A stretch of DNA of 59,790 nucleotides from Candidatus Cacconaster caballi (GTDB taxonomy: Bacteria > Bacteroidota > Bacteroidia > Bacteroidales > UBA932), in NCBI GenBank assembly GCA_018065695.1, contig JAGHST010000001.1, forward strand, positions 1 through 59,790, written 5' to 3'. The stretch's first letter is position 1, and every line of letters begins with the position of its first letter. Of this stretch, positions 25,116-34,465 are shown one piece after another. The notes under the pieces were generated by a model. The model was not told where the DNA came from, made no database searches, and worked only from the letters and a program-made list of their open reading frames with translations. A program made the position numbers and the translations under genes.

Positions 25116-26075
25116 ATGAAACGCTACAATCAGTTTGTGGATTATTTTCGGGAGAAGTACGGATGCAGAGTTCAAAAGCTTGTGGTGGATGCCGGCTTCA
25201 CGTGCCCCAACCGCGACGGTTCACTGGCCTTGGGCGGATGCACATACTGCGACAACAACGCATTTCATCCATCCTACAGCACACCCGACAAAAGCATTGC
25301 CCTGCAACTTGACGAGGGCATTCGGTTCCACAAGGTGAGATATCGCTCCGCAGCAAAGTATCTTGCTTATTTCCAGCCATATTCCAATACTTACGCCCCG
25401 CTCGGGCGACTTAAGGAACTCTACGGGCAGGCTCTCTCCCACCCCGACGTGGTAGGCCTCGCCATCGGCACCAGACCGGATTGTCTGGACAGTGAAAAGC
25501 TTGACTATCTGGCCGAACTTTCGCAGCATTGCGAAGTCCTTCTCGAAATAGGTATTGAATCGTGCTACGATGAAACTTTGCGACATATCAACCGCCGCCA
25601 CACTTTTGAACAGGCCCGCCGGGCGTTGGAGGAAAGTTCGGAGCGCGGCATCCGCACCGGAGCCCATTTCATTTTCGGTCTGCCGGGCGAAACGCGGGAG
25701 ATGATGCTCGAAGGAGCGGAAATCATCAACAACCTCCCGCTGGGAAGCGTCAAATTCCATCAGTTGCAGATTATCAAAGGCACTCCGATGGAAAAGGAAT
25801 TCGCCCTGCATCCGGAGCGTTTCGTTACCTGGAAGCTGGACGAATATATAGATTTCTTCATCGATTTTCTAGAGCGGCTGAGGCCGGACCTCGGCATTGA
25901 GCGCTTCGCCGGGGAAGTGCCGCCCAGATACGTCAACTCCACACCCTGGGGATTGGTCCGGAATGTGGAGTTGTTGCGTATGCTTGAAGCGCGCCTTGAG
26001 GAGCGCGACACCCGTCAGGGAGCCCTCCTTATTCAGCGTTCTTCTTACCCTTGCCGCTCTTGGCAAGAGCGCTGA
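25116..26075 (+). CDS. Radical SAM protein, YhcC/TIGR01212 family
   Basis: A 319-residue member of the YhcC-like radical SAM family. The cluster cysteines are Cys30, Cys42 and Cys45 (CPNRDGSLALGGCTYC), the family-specific spacing. Further conserved pieces are YFQPYSNTYAPL, GLAIGTRPDC, EIGIESCYDETLRHINRRH and GLPGETREMMLEGA. I use ATG 25116 (MKRYNQFVDYF), since a frame-extending GTG at 25095 lies in the promoter. The reaction is not established for this family. The 3' end overlaps the convergent gene at 26029-26328 by 47 bp. Confidence 0.9.
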   Translation: MKRYNQFVDYFREKYGCRVQKLVVDAGFTCPNRDGSLALGGCTYCDNNAFHPSYSTPDKSIALQLDEGIRFHKVRYRSAAKYLAYFQPYSNTYAPLGRLKELYGQALSHPDVVGLAIGTRPDCLDSEKLDYLAELSQHCEVLLEIGIESCYDETLRHINRRHTFEQARRALEESSERGIRTGAHFIFGLPGETREMMLEGAEIINNLPLGSVKFHQLQIIKGTPMEKEFALHPERFVTWKLDEYIDFFIDFLERLRPDLGIERFAGEVPPRYVNSTPWGLVRNVELLRMLEARLEERDTRQGALLIQRSSYPCRSWQER

Positions 26076-26328
26076 GTTTTGCGCAAAGATCATCAAGACC
26101 CTTGTAGAGGTCTTTCATAATCTGACTGTAATATGCCTTGAGTTTCACGTCCTTTGCAGGGTGGTTCACTTTGTCGAATATATCGTCTGCAAGGTCGTTT
26201 GCTTCATTCATAAGGACCTCAACCTTCTCGGTCGGGACTTCTTCGTGAAACATTGCAAAAAGGAGGCAGTCTTCGATAAAGTCGCCTACAAGGAATTCTA
26301 TGTCCTTCTTGATAACTCTTAAGTTCAT
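26029..26328 (-). CDS. Small helical protein of unknown function
   Basis: A 99-residue, mostly helical, acidic protein with a lysine-rich C-terminal tail (SGKGKKNAE). It starts MNLRVIKKDIEFLVGDFIEDC and contains LMNEANDLADDIFDKVNH and SQIMKDLYKGLDDLCAKL. I recognise it only as a type of small cytoplasmic protein seen beside pnp in Bacteroidales. It lies 12 nt downstream of pnp and so is probably co-transcribed with it. Its 3' end runs 47 bp into the opposing radical SAM gene. Confidence 0.75.
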   Translation of the reverse strand: MNLRVIKKDIEFLVGDFIEDCLLFAMFHEEVPTEKVEVLMNEANDLADDIFDKVNHPAKDVKLKAYYSQIMKDLYKGLDDLCAKLSALAKSGKGKKNAE

Positions 26329-26340
26329 TGATTGTCGCTA

Positions 26341-28644
26341 TTATTGGTTGTTTTCTTTGTTTTCATTTCTATCCCTGCGCGGTCCGCGGCCGTGGTCACG
26401 GTCGTGGCCGAAAGGCTTGCGCGGCCCGTTGCCCTGGCCTCTTCCGCCCTGCGGACGCGGCTTGCGCTCCGGCTCCACATAGCCTTCGGGTTTAGGAAGG
26501 AGAGCTTTGCGGCTGAGGCGGAGCTTTCCGGTCTTGGCGTCGATTTCGAGAAGTTTGACATCTACTTCGTCGCCGATATTGAGCACGTCTTCAGTCTTTT
26601 CCGTCTTCGACCAGTCTATCTCGGAGATATGGAGCAAACCTTCCTTGCCCGGAAGAATCTCCACGAATGCTCCGAATTCGAGAGTCGAGACCACTTTGCC
26701 GTGATATACCTCGCCTACCTCCGGAACTGTTGTGATGGCCTTGATCTTTGCAAGAACACTGTCCATAGCTTCCTTGTTGTCGCCGAAGATATCGACTACG
26801 CCGATTGCGTTGCCCTCTGCATCTTTCTGCTCATCGATGGTAATGGTACAGCCTGTCTCTTTCTGCATGCCCTGGATGGTCTCGCCGCCCTTGCCGATGA
26901 TTGCGCCGATGAATTCACCCGGAACCTGAATTTGGATGATGCGCGGAACGAACGGCTTGTAATCTTCGCGAGGCTTGTCGATGGTCTTCATCATCTCGCC
27001 CATAATATGCATACGTCCCTGACGAGCCTGTTCGAGAGCCTTCTCAAGAACCGTATAGCTCAGACCGTCAACCTTGATATCCATCTGGGTGGCGGTGATA
27101 CCGTCTGCGGTGCCGGTCACCTTGAAGTCCATATCGCCGAGATGGTCTTCATCGCCTAGAATATCGGTAAGGATTGCATAGCGGTCGTTTGGTCTCTGAG
27201 CATCCGTAATCAGGCCCATAGCCACACCAGCTACAGGTTTCTTGATCTTGACACCCGCATCCATCAGAGCAAGGCAGCCACCGCATACGGAAGCCATTGA
27301 AGATGAACCGTTCGACTCAAGGATATCAGACACCACGCGTACTGCGTAAGGATTTTCCGGAGCCAATGGAACCACAGGCTTGAGCGCTCTCATAGCAAGG
27401 TTTCCGTGACCTACTTCGCGGCGTCCGACACCGCGCTGAGCTTTTGCTTCTCCGGTTGCGAACGGAGGGAAGTTGTAGTGAAGGACAAACTGCTGATCGT
27501 CCTGAATAAGAACCTCGTCGGTTTCCTTCATATCCATCTTGGTACCGAGCGTTACGGTTGCAAGCGACTGAGTCTCACCGCGGGTGAATATAGCGCTGCC
27601 GTGGGCGCAAGGCAGATAGTCAACCTCGCACCATATAGGGCGCACCTGGTCACATACGCGGCCGTCCAGGCGTATGCCTTCATCGAGAATAAGGTTGCGC
27701 ATAGCCTCTTTCTCTTCGTTGTGATAGTAACGGTCTACAAGAGAAATCTTTACGTCATATTCTTCTTTTTCAGCCTCTGTTGCAGGCTCTGGAATTGTCG
27801 CTATGAACTCCTCCTTGATGGCCGCAAAGCCGTCTTCACGCTCGTGCTTAGGTTTTGCAGCCTTTGCCAGAGCATAGCATTTGTCGTAGCAGAAATCGTG
27901 TACCGCCTTCTTGAGTTCCTCGTCTTCGAGGTCGTGAGGATAATCACGCTTGTTGACGTCAGTACCGAGTTCATGCATAAGTTCTTTCTGCACGCGGCAG
28001 TGGCGCTTTATTTCTTCGTGTGCGAATTTGATTGCTTCGAGCATATCGTGCTCGCTTACCTCGTTCATTTCGCCTTCAACCATCATTATATTCTCTTCGG
28101 TTGCGGCCACCATAAGTTCGAGGTCGGAGTCTTTCATCTGACTGAAAGTAGGATTGATTACGAACTGTCCGTTTACGCGGCTTACGCGTACCTCTGAGAT
28201 AGGTCCCTGGAACGGAAGGTCGCTGGTTGCCAGTGCACAGGAGGCTGCAAGACCTGCAAGCGCATCAGGCTGAATGTCTTTTTCCGCTGATATCAGATTT
28301 ACGTTTACAAACACCTCAAGGTGGAAATCTTCCGGCCAGAGAGGTCTGATAGGACGATCCACAAGGCGGGAGATGAGAATTTCATAGTCCGAAGCCTTGC
28401 CTTCCCTCTTCATGAATCCACCAGGGAAGCGTCCTGCCGAATAATATTTTTCCTTATAATCTACCTGGAGCGGAAGGAAGTCGGTACCTTCCTTCATCTC
28501 CTTTGCCGCTGTCACTGTAGCCAGGAGCATCGTGCCCCCCATCTTCACTACAGCCGAACCGGCTGCCTGCTTGGCCAACTTGCCGGTTTCGATTTCAATT
28601 GTTCTGCCATCTTCCAGTCGGATGGTCTTCTTTATTATATTCAT
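26341..28644 (-). CDS. pnp: Polyribonucleotide nucleotidyltransferase (PNPase)
   Basis: A 767-residue phosphorolytic 3'-5' exoribonuclease. Two RNase PH domains (about 5-230 and 305-540; [28 protein letters not shown]-type [40 protein letters not shown]), an all-alpha linker, a KH domain ([19 protein letters not shown]) and an S1 domain ([33 protein letters not shown]) are all present. The last 40 residues form an Arg/Gly/Pro-rich tail that may add RNA binding. It follows rpsO across an intrinsic terminator, as in many bacteria. Confidence 0.98.
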   Translation of the reverse strand: MNIIKKTIRLEDGRTIEIETGKLAKQAAGSAVVKMGGTMLLATVTAAKEMKEGTDFLPLQVDYKEKYYSAGRFPGGFMKREGKASDYEILISRLVDRPIRPLWPEDFHLEVFVNVNLISAEKDIQPDALAGLAASCALATSDLPFQGPISEVRVSRVNGQFVINPTFSQMKDSDLELMVAATEENIMMVEGEMNEVSEHDMLEAIKFAHEEIKRHCRVQKELMHELGTDVNKRDYPHDLEDEELKKAVHDFCYDKCYALAKAAKPKHEREDGFAAIKEEFIATIPEPATEAEKEEYDVKISLVDRYYHNEEKEAMRNLILDEGIRLDGRVCDQVRPIWCEVDYLPCAHGSAIFTRGETQSLATVTLGTKMDMKETDEVLIQDDQQFVLHYNFPPFATGEAKAQRGVGRREVGHGNLAMRALKPVVPLAPENPYAVRVVSDILESNGSSSMASVCGGCLALMDAGVKIKKPVAGVAMGLITDAQRPNDRYAILTDILGDEDHLGDMDFKVTGTADGITATQMDIKVDGLSYTVLEKALEQARQGRMHIMGEMMKTIDKPREDYKPFVPRIIQIQVPGEFIGAIIGKGGETIQGMQKETGCTITIDEQKDAEGNAIGVVDIFGDNKEAMDSVLAKIKAITTVPEVGEVYHGKVVSTLEFGAFVEILPGKEGLLHISEIDWSKTEKTEDVLNIGDEVDVKLLEIDAKTGKLRLSRKALLPKPEGYVEPERKPRPQGGRGQGNGPRKPFGHDRDHGRGPRRDRNENKENNQ

Positions 28645-28665
28645 ATCGTCTTAAAAGTGTCTTAC

Positions 28666-28694
28666 AAAAAAGGCCGCATATTCCGGCGGCCTTT
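28666..28694 (-). terminator. Terminator between rpsO and pnp
   Basis: On minus, AAAGGCCGCC and GCGGCCTTTTTT flank an 8-nt loop, with a run of six T (28671-28666). It would lower pnp transcription relative to rpsO. Confidence 0.85.
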
Positions 28695-28711
28695 CCCTTT
28701 TCTTTCCTATG

Positions 28712-28987
28712 TTATTTGCGGAGGTTGAGGGCCTTCACAATAGCTCTGTATCTCTCGATGTCAGTAGCCTTCAAGTAGTCAAGCATCTGGCGACGTTTAC
28801 CGATAAGACGCTGCATGGCGCGCTGTGTGCCTGTGTCCTTCTTATTGGCCTTGAGGTGCTCTGTCAGGTGAGCGATACGGTAGGAAAACAAAGCAATCTG
28901 GCTCTCAGCGGAACCAGTGTCAACATTAGACTTTCCGTATTGACCGAAAATCTCTTGCTTTTTGTCTGCGTTAAGATATTCTGACAT
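28712..28987 (-). CDS. rpsO: 30S ribosomal protein S15
   Basis: A 91-residue protein with the full S15 signature: GSAESQIALFSYRIAHLTEHLKANKKD, then RLIGKRRQMLDYLKATDIERYRAIVKALNLRK. It binds 16S rRNA in the central domain of the small subunit. The start ATG 28987 is supported by length and by the promoter at 29031-29060. Confidence 0.98.
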   Translation of the reverse strand: MSEYLNADKKQEIFGQYGKSNVDTGSAESQIALFSYRIAHLTEHLKANKKDTGTQRAMQRLIGKRRQMLDYLKATDIERYRAIVKALNLRK

Positions 28988-29030
28988 AATGCAAAAAATT
29001 GTTAATAAATGTTTTTCTCTTTCGAGTCTG

Positions 29031-29060
29031 CAAAGGTAAATAATATTTTCGACTTCGCAA
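29031..29060 (-). promoter_or_regulatory. Promoter of rpsO-pnp
   Basis: TTG (29060-29058), 19-nt spacer, TACCTTTG (29038-29031). The TTG lies in the small hairpin CGCAA-CTTTT-TTGCG (29056-29070). Confidence 0.7.
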
Positions 29061-29130
29061 CTTTTTTGCGAACAAGTTGAGACTGAAGCAAGACTCGCAA
29101 GCGGCTTTTCTTCTTATGGCATAATTGTCA

Positions 29131-29138
29131 TATCTTTG
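29131..29138 (+). promoter_or_regulatory. -7 element for the YgjP-like gene
   Basis: TATCTTTG matches the TAnnTTTG consensus 26 nt upstream of the ATG at 29165; no clear TTG at -33. Confidence 0.45.
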
Positions 29139-29164
29139 CACGGCGGTAAATAACTTCAAAGTCA

Positions 29165-29557
29165 ATGATATTCCGATTCATATACAGGAAGAGGCGGAGG
29201 CCGAAGGCGGCAGGACCCCTCATCGATGAGTGGAGGGCCGAAGCGAAGGCTTCGCTCGTCCCGCGCCTCAGGCATCTCGCTTCCGTCCACGGCTTCGAAC
29301 TGCATCGTGTGGCCATCAAGAACAACCGCACCAACTGGGGCAGCTGCTCGACAAAAGGCAACATCAACCTCAATCTGCAACTGATGGGGCTTCCTGAGCA
29401 CCTGCGCGACTATGTAATGCTCCACGAACTGTGTCATCTCAAGCATCCCGACCACGGAGAGGATTTCCACGCACTTCTGGCGAAGCTTCTCTACGAACAC
29501 GATATGCCGTCAGAAAAGCTGTTGCGGGAGGAAATCAAGAAATATCACACCATTTAA
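29165..29557 (+). CDS. Short YgjP/DUF45-family zinc metalloprotease-like protein
   Basis: A 130-residue protein with the core of the YgjP-like metallopeptidase family: NRTNWGSCSTKGNINLNLQL, then YVMLHELCHLKHPDHGEDFHALL with zinc motif HELCH and a third His in HGEDFH. Family members are usually about 230 residues with an N-terminal beta domain, which is missing here; only a basic stretch (MIFRFIYRKRRRPK) precedes the core. It may be a genuine minimal form. It sits alone between rpsO and tRNA-Pro. Substrate unknown. Confidence 0.85.
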   Translation: MIFRFIYRKRRRPKAAGPLIDEWRAEAKASLVPRLRHLASVHGFELHRVAIKNNRTNWGSCSTKGNINLNLQLMGLPEHLRDYVMLHELCHLKHPDHGEDFHALLAKLLYEHDMPSEKLLREEIKKYHTI

Positions 29558-29590
29558 GCAGCTTCTTAAACCAAATCTCAAAAAATTATA

Positions 29591-29598
29591 TACCTTTG
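29591..29598 (+). promoter_or_regulatory. -7 element for tRNA-Pro
   Basis: TACCTTTG, 16 nt upstream of the first base of the mature tRNA. Confidence 0.55.
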
Positions 29599-29614
29599 CA
29601 TTCCCATCAGGGAA

Positions 29615-29688
29615 CGGGAAGTGGCGCAGTTGGCTAGCGCGCTGCGTTCGGGACGCAGAGGTCGGGTGTTCGAGTCACCTCTTCCCGA
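29615..29688 (+). tRNA. tRNA-Pro (anticodon CGG)
   Basis: The acceptor is CGGGAAG/CTTCCCG with discriminator A. The anticodon arm is CTGCG-TTCGGGA-CGCAG, anticodon CGG (codon CCG). The T arm is GGGTG-TTCGAGT-CACCT. Length is 74 nt; CCA not encoded. No duplicated 3' end is seen nearby. Confidence 0.96.
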
Positions 29689-29691
29689 CAA

Positions 29692-29732
29692 AAAGAAAGA
29701 CGGACGGTCGCTCAGGCCATCCGTCTTTCTTT
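29692..29732. terminator. Terminator shared by tRNA-Pro and convergent glyA
   Basis: A 13-bp stem, AAAGAAAGACGGA (29692-29704) with TCCGTCTTTCTTT (29720-29732), followed by T on plus; on minus the stem also ends in TTTCTTTTTG. Confidence 0.85.
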
Positions 29733-29745
29733 TATCCATCAACTC

Positions 29746-31026
29746 CTACCAGCGGTTCAGAGGAAGACCTTTCATCTTCTGTTTCACCTTGGTCTTGACC
29801 TCCTCGATTACGGCATCGTCTTCGACATTGTTGAGGACCTTATCGACAAGCTCCACAATAGTCGGCATATCCTTTTCAACCAGACCGCGCGAAGTTACGG
29901 CAGGAGTGCCGACGCGAAGGCCTGAAGTCTGGAACGGACTGCGGCTGTCGAACGGAACCATATTCTTGTTGACGGTGATACCGGCGCGGACGAGAGCCTT
30001 CTCGGCCACCTTTCCGGTAAGGTCAGGGAATTTGGTGCGGAGGTCTATCAGCAGGAGATGGTTGTCAGTACCGCCCGAAACGACATAGTAGCCTTTGTCG
30101 ATAAATGCATCGGCGAGAGCTGCTGCGTTCTTCTTGACCTGAATCTGGTACTCCTTGAATTCCGGTTGCAGAGCCTCATAGAAAGCGACGGCCTTTGCTG
30201 CGATACAATGCTCGAGAGGTCCGCCCTGAATGCCCGGGAATACGGAAGAATTGATAATCTGGCTCATCTTCTTCACTGCGCCCTTTGGTGTAGTGAGTCC
30301 CCAAGGATTGTCGAAATCCTTTCCAATCAAAATGATGCCGCCGCGAGGACCGCGGAGGGTCTTGTGTGTTGTGGATGTGACTATATGGGCATATTTCACC
30401 GGATTCTTGAGAAGGCCTGCGGCTATCAGACCTGCAGGATGGGCCATATCCACCATGAAGAGGGCTCCCACCTTGTCTGCAATGGCGCGCATACGCTCCC
30501 AGTCCCACTCGCGCGAGTATGCGGAGGCGCCGCCCACGATGAGCTTCGGCTTATACCGGAGAGCCTTTGCTTCCATATCATCGTAATCTACAAGACCGGT
30601 TTTCTCATTGAGCTGATATGCCACTGCGTTATACAGTATGCCGGACATATTGACCGGAGAACCGTGCGTCAGATGACCGCCGTGGGCAAGATCCAGTCCC
30701 ATAAAAGTGTCGCCCGGCTTGAGGCAGGCCTGGAACACGGCCATATTGGCCTGTGCACCTGAATGAGGCTGCACGTTGGCATATTCGGCATCGAAAAGTT
30801 TGCAGAGACGGTCTATCGCCAGCTGCTCGATCTGGTCGACAACTTCGCATCCGCCGTAATAGCGCGCTCCGGGATACCCTTCTGCGTATTTGTTGGTGCA
30901 GACGCTACCAAGTGCCTCAAGCACCTGAGTGCTGACGAAATTTTCGGAAGCGATCAGCTCAATGCCTTCTGTTTCACGCTCTTCCTCTTTTCGAATCAAA
31001 TCCAGAATTTGTACGTCTTGTTTCAT
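29746..31026 (-). CDS. glyA: Serine hydroxymethyltransferase
   Basis: The 426-residue PLP enzyme makes glycine and 5,10-methylene-THF from serine. Conserved blocks are visible: [10 protein letters not shown] near the N terminus, the substrate region [33 protein letters not shown], the PLP lysine in [15 protein letters not shown] and [12 protein letters not shown]. Length matches the family. It has its own -7 element (31065-31072) and converges on tRNA-Pro. Confidence 0.97.
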   Translation of the reverse strand: MKQDVQILDLIRKEEERETEGIELIASENFVSTQVLEALGSVCTNKYAEGYPGARYYGGCEVVDQIEQLAIDRLCKLFDAEYANVQPHSGAQANMAVFQACLKPGDTFMGLDLAHGGHLTHGSPVNMSGILYNAVAYQLNEKTGLVDYDDMEAKALRYKPKLIVGGASAYSREWDWERMRAIADKVGALFMVDMAHPAGLIAAGLLKNPVKYAHIVTSTTHKTLRGPRGGIILIGKDFDNPWGLTTPKGAVKKMSQIINSSVFPGIQGGPLEHCIAAKAVAFYEALQPEFKEYQIQVKKNAAALADAFIDKGYYVVSGGTDNHLLLIDLRTKFPDLTGKVAEKALVRAGITVNKNMVPFDSRSPFQTSGLRVGTPAVTSRGLVEKDMPTIVELVDKVLNNVEDDAVIEEVKTKVKQKMKGLPLNRW

Positions 31027-31064
31027 AGATATTTTTATTGTTTTAACTTTGTCCTAGTAATTAA

Positions 31065-31072
31065 CAAAGATA
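31065..31072 (-). promoter_or_regulatory. -7 element for glyA
   Basis: TATCTTTG (31072-31065) on minus, 38 nt before the ATG. A plus-strand TAACTTTG at 31044-31051 could serve the divergent methylase, so the two promoters would overlap. Confidence 0.45.
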
Positions 31073-31100
31073 ATCATTTTTTAATTGATATTTCACCCAA

Positions 31101-31628
31101 ATGTTCAGAAAACTTTTGAACAGCGAACTCGGAAGAATGGATGTCGAAGATTACAAGGCAGCAATCAAAGCTCCTATTGCCCTGGTGCTCGACAACATCC
31201 GATCGCAACACAACATAGGCTCGGCATTCCGCACCTGCGATGCTTTCCGCGTGGAAAGGCTCTGCCTTTGCGGTATCTGTGCCACACCGCCAAGCGCAGA
31301 GATCCACAAATCGGCTCTCGGTGCTGAGTTCAGTGTGGACTGGTCTTATTATCCGGATACTATGGAAGCTGTCAATACCTTGAAGGCTGAAGGGTGGACA
31401 ATTGTCAGCGTGGAACAGGCGGAGCACTCCACAATGCTGGGTGAATTCCGCCCGGAAAGTGGCCGCAAATACGCTTTCGTATTCGGCAACGAAGTCCGCG
31501 GCGTCAGCCAGGAAGTGGTTGATGCATCAGCTGCCTGCATCGAAATTCCGCAGTACGGAACAAAGCACTCCCTCAACGTCTCAGTCTCCGTAGGCATCGT
31601 CCTTTGGTCTGTCCTTCAAAAGTTATAA
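31101..31628 (+). CDS. SpoU/TrmH-family RNA methyltransferase
   Basis: A 175-residue single-domain SPOUT methylase. Motif 1 is VLDNIRSQHNIGSAFRTCDAF, motif 2 FVFGNEVRGVSQEVVD and motif 3 IEIPQYGTKHSLNVSVSVGIVLW, which together form the trefoil-knot AdoMet site. It probably 2'-O-methylates a tRNA or rRNA ribose. It lacks the extra N-terminal domain of the L30e type, so a TrmH/TrmL-like tRNA target is likely but not certain. Confidence 0.9.
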   Translation: MFRKLLNSELGRMDVEDYKAAIKAPIALVLDNIRSQHNIGSAFRTCDAFRVERLCLCGICATPPSAEIHKSALGAEFSVDWSYYPDTMEAVNTLKAEGWTIVSVEQAEHSTMLGEFRPESGRKYAFVFGNEVRGVSQEVVDASAACIEIPQYGTKHSLNVSVSVGIVLWSVLQKL

Positions 31629-31638
31629 AACGAAATTG

Positions 31639-31678
31639 CCCGATTCCGCAGCGGCGGAACCGGACAAATCGAATCGGG
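31639..31678. terminator. Weak hairpin between the methylase and rnfA
   Basis: CCCGATTC (31639-31646) pairs with GAATCGGG (31671-31678) across a 24-nt loop; on minus a TTTT run (31630-31627) follows after 8 nt. It may end the rnf operon. Confidence 0.4.
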
Positions 31679-31686
31679 AGCCAGGA

Positions 31687-32292
31687 CTATACCAGACCTG
31701 AGAAACCCATAAACGCCATAGCCATAATGCCGGCAGTCAGCAGAGCGATTGGAACGCCCTTGAAACTTTCCGGAACCTTGCTGAGGTCGAGCTGCTCACG
31801 GATACCCGCGAAAAGAATCAGCGCAATGCCGTAGCCGATTGCAGTGGCAATGGAGAAGACAATCGCCTGACCGAGATTCATCATATGCGAACCGGCATTG
31901 TTGATGAAGTCAAACTCATTGGACACCACCTGGATGGCAACGCCGAGGACGACACAGTTCGTGGTTATCAGCGGAAGGAAGATACCGAGCGCCTGATAGA
32001 GAGACGGGCTTATCTTCTTGAGGATAATCTCCACCATCTGTACGAGAGCTGCAATCACCAGGATAAAGCTCACTGTCTGCAGAAACTCAAGTCCGAGCGG
32101 AACGAGAACATATGTCTGGAGAAGGTATGTGAACAGAGTCGCGAGCGCCATCACGAAAGTGACGGCAGCGGCCATTCCGAGAGCCGTGTCAACTTTCTTG
32201 GAAACACCCAGGAAAGGACAGATGCCCAGGAACTGCGACAGTACAATATTGTTTACGAATATTGCCGAAATGAATATGATTACGTATTCCAT
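31687..32292 (-). CDS. rnfA: RNF complex subunit A
   Basis: A 201-residue, six-helix inner-membrane protein (MEYVIIFISAIFVNNIVLSQFLGICPFLGVS; LITTNCVVLGVAIQ; GYGIALILFAGIREQL). RnfA and RnfE form the membrane core that holds a [2Fe-2S] cluster between their conserved half-helix cysteines (FLGICPFLG and TNCVVLG). The RNF complex couples ferredoxin:NAD+ electron transfer to ion export. It is the last gene of rnfBCDGEA, 3 nt after rnfE. Confidence 0.96.
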   Translation of the reverse strand: MEYVIIFISAIFVNNIVLSQFLGICPFLGVSKKVDTALGMAAAVTFVMALATLFTYLLQTYVLVPLGLEFLQTVSFILVIAALVQMVEIILKKISPSLYQALGIFLPLITTNCVVLGVAIQVVSNEFDFINNAGSHMMNLGQAIVFSIATAIGYGIALILFAGIREQLDLSKVPESFKGVPIALLTAGIMAMAFMGFSGLV

Positions 32293-32295
32293 ACA

Positions 32296-32883
32296 CTATG
32301 CCTTTTTAGATGTTATCTTTCTGAAAATCACCATCAGATATGCAAGTACGATGAATGCGCCCGGAGCGAGCACGAAAGCCAGCATACCGTCACCCTCGAT
32401 GAACTTGTATCCGAAAGCCGCGCCTGTGCCGAGGATTTCGCGCACGAGGCCGATGCAGGTCAGGGCAATGGTGAAGCCAAGGCCGATACCGAGTCCGTCA
32501 AGGGCCGAAGCGCCTACGGAATTCTTGTTGGCGAATGCCTCTGCACGACCCAGAACGATACAGTTCACCACGATGAGCGGAATGAACAGACCGAGAGTCT
32601 CATAGAGCGTCGGAACATAAGCCTGGAGAAGGAACTGAACTATCGTCACGAAAGCCGCAATCACCACGATATAGCACGGAATACGCACTTTATCTGGAAT
32701 GAAACGAGCTATCGCCGAGATAGTTATATTGGAAAGGATGAGTACGCACATAGTGGCCAGACCCATACCCATACCGTTGATAGCGGAAGTGGTGGTACCC
32801 AGTGTAGGGCACATACCGAGAACAAGCACGAATGTCGGGTTGTTCTTTACGATACCGTCAAGAATAAGTCTCAGTTTACTCAT
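32296..32883 (-). CDS. rnfE: RNF complex subunit E
   Basis: The 195-residue membrane protein is homologous to RnfA but with opposite topology. LVLGMCPTLGTTTSAINGMGMG and IVVNCIVLGRAEAFA carry the two conserved cysteines of the membrane iron-sulfur site. It ends with a lysine-rich cytoplasmic tail (FRKITSKKA). Its start overlaps the rnfG stop by 8 nt. Confidence 0.96.
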   Translation of the reverse strand: MSKLRLILDGIVKNNPTFVLVLGMCPTLGTTTSAINGMGMGLATMCVLILSNITISAIARFIPDKVRIPCYIVVIAAFVTIVQFLLQAYVPTLYETLGLFIPLIVVNCIVLGRAEAFANKNSVGASALDGLGIGLGFTIALTCIGLVREILGTGAAFGYKFIEGDGMLAFVLAPGAFIVLAYLMVIFRKITSKKA

Positions 32884-33475
32884 TTTCTTCAGTGTTAGAG
32901 GTTACTTCCCCCTGCTCCTCCACCGGAGCCGGAGCAATCTTCTTGAATACATCATAAGCCGCATTCACACCTTTGAGGAATGCACGGGATGTGATGGTGG
33001 AAGCAGTGATGGCGTCAATGTCGCCTCCGTCCTTTGAAACCGTAAGGTTTGCCGTTGCGGCGTTTTTGCCCCTGACTCCGGCGCGCGGAGCGCTGCCTTC
33101 ATCGGAAATCTTGGCGCCGAGGCCCGGAGTTTCAGAATGGGAGATGACGGAAGTGTTGTAGATTGTACCGTCAGGCTGGAAGCCCACCATCATCTGGAGT
33201 GAACCGCCGAATCCTGAAGTTTTCACTTTGATTGCGTATCCTACAATCCCGTCACCGCTCTTTGCGATGTATATCTGGCTCTCGCCGTCTTCAGAATATT
33301 CTGTGGAGTCGAATTGCGGAAGGACAGCGGCGATGGCGTCATTGACCTTCCGGGCCTCGACTGCGGCGATAGGATCTTTCGTAATTGAATACACGACGCC
33401 GAGAAGTGCCGAGCAAACAAGGCAGATAATGCTGAGACTCAGCACCATATTGCCGAATGTAGATGGTTTTGCCAT
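32876..33475 (-). CDS. rnfG: RNF complex subunit G (covalent FMN)
   Basis: A 199-residue protein with one N-terminal membrane helix (NMVLSLSIICLVCSALLGVVYS) and an FMN-binding domain on the outer side. The flavinylation motif is present near residue 160 (DAITASTITSRAF, the [ST]-x-A-[ST]-[ST] type with Thr as acceptor). The C terminus is acidic (APVEEQGEVTSNTEENE). It is immediately adjacent to rnfD with no gap. Confidence 0.94.
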   Translation of the reverse strand: MAKPSTFGNMVLSLSIICLVCSALLGVVYSITKDPIAAVEARKVNDAIAAVLPQFDSTEYSEDGESQIYIAKSGDGIVGYAIKVKTSGFGGSLQMMVGFQPDGTIYNTSVISHSETPGLGAKISDEGSAPRAGVRGKNAATANLTVSKDGGDIDAITASTITSRAFLKGVNAAYDVFKKIAPAPVEEQGEVTSNTEENE

Positions 33476-34459
33476 TTATTTAGCCTCCCCAAACCTGCGC
33501 GGTTTGCAATATTTGTTGATGAGTGGAACGACACAGTTCATAATCAGGATTGCGAAGGAAACGCCTTCCGGATATGCGCCGAAATAACGGATAAGTACGG
33601 TAATCACACCTATGCCGACACCGAAGATTATCTGACCCTTGGTGGACATCGGGGAAGTCACGTAGTCTGTGGCCATAAAGAATGCACCGAGAAGCAGACC
33701 GCCCTGGAAAACGTTGAATACAGGGTTGGTATAGAGCTCAGGGTTGACAAGATGGAAGATGCCGCACATCACGAACACTGTAGCGATAATGGTCAGAGGG
33801 ATGGTTACCTTAACCACTTTCCTGCAGAGCAGGTAAATGAAACCGACAAGGAGAGCCAATGATGAAAGTTCTCCTGCCGAGCCTCCGGTGGAGAAGAAGA
33901 ACTGCTCGCTGAAGGACATATTGTCCGCTGTGATCTGCGAAAGTGTCAGGCCGTTTGCAAGGCCCTCCTTCACTGCTCCGAGAGGAGTGGCGCCGGAGAA
34001 GGCGTCAACTGCGAACCAAGAGCCTGATGCATCCCAACTTGTCATAAGGACAGGGAAAGAGATGAGCAGGAACACGCGGCCCACGATTGCAGGGTTGAAG
34101 ATGTTCTGACCGAGACCGCCGAAGGTCATCTTTGCGATGCCGATGGCAACTATCGAACCTACGACAACAAGCCACCAAGGGGCTGTCGGAGGAAGATTGA
34201 GGGCCAGAAGAAGGCCGGTAACAGCCGCAGCGCTGCCGCACCAACCTACCGTATTCTTGAAAATGAACTTCTGAATGAGCCATTCAATCAGAACGCAGGA
34301 CACTACGCCCACGAGGGCGAGCATCAGGGCGTTCAAGCCATGGGCATACACTGAAACCAGTGTTGCCGGAAGCAGGGCAATCACAACGTCCATCATAATG
34401 GAGTTCGTGCTCTGCTTGCCGTGAACGTGCGGAGAAGGTGATACTATTAGTTTATTCAT
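33476..34459 (-). CDS. rnfD: RNF complex subunit D (covalent FMN)
   Basis: A 327-residue membrane protein with about ten hydrophobic segments. SPHVHGKQSTNSIMMDV starts the family signature, and the FMN-attachment loop DAFSGATPLG (SGAT) lies near residue 170. NIFNPAIVGRVFLLISFP and DYVTSPMSTKGQIIFGVGIG are conserved. It is encoded 6 nt downstream of rnfC. Confidence 0.95.
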   Translation of the reverse strand: MNKLIVSPSPHVHGKQSTNSIMMDVVIALLPATLVSVYAHGLNALMLALVGVVSCVLIEWLIQKFIFKNTVGWCGSAAAVTGLLLALNLPPTAPWWLVVVGSIVAIGIAKMTFGGLGQNIFNPAIVGRVFLLISFPVLMTSWDASGSWFAVDAFSGATPLGAVKEGLANGLTLSQITADNMSFSEQFFFSTGGSAGELSSLALLVGFIYLLCRKVVKVTIPLTIIATVFVMCGIFHLVNPELYTNPVFNVFQGGLLLGAFFMATDYVTSPMSTKGQIIFGVGIGVITVLIRYFGAYPEGVSFAILIMNCVVPLINKYCKPRRFGEAK

Positions 34460-34465
34460 ACTCTT

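Noticed and set aside
27406-28197. 263-codon frame antisense to pnp
   Set aside because: Shadow frame; the opposite strand is unambiguous PNPase.
31885-32898. 337-codon frame antisense to rnfA/rnfE
   Set aside because: Shadow of hydrophobic codons in the two membrane proteins; His/Arg/Glu-rich product without homology I can see.
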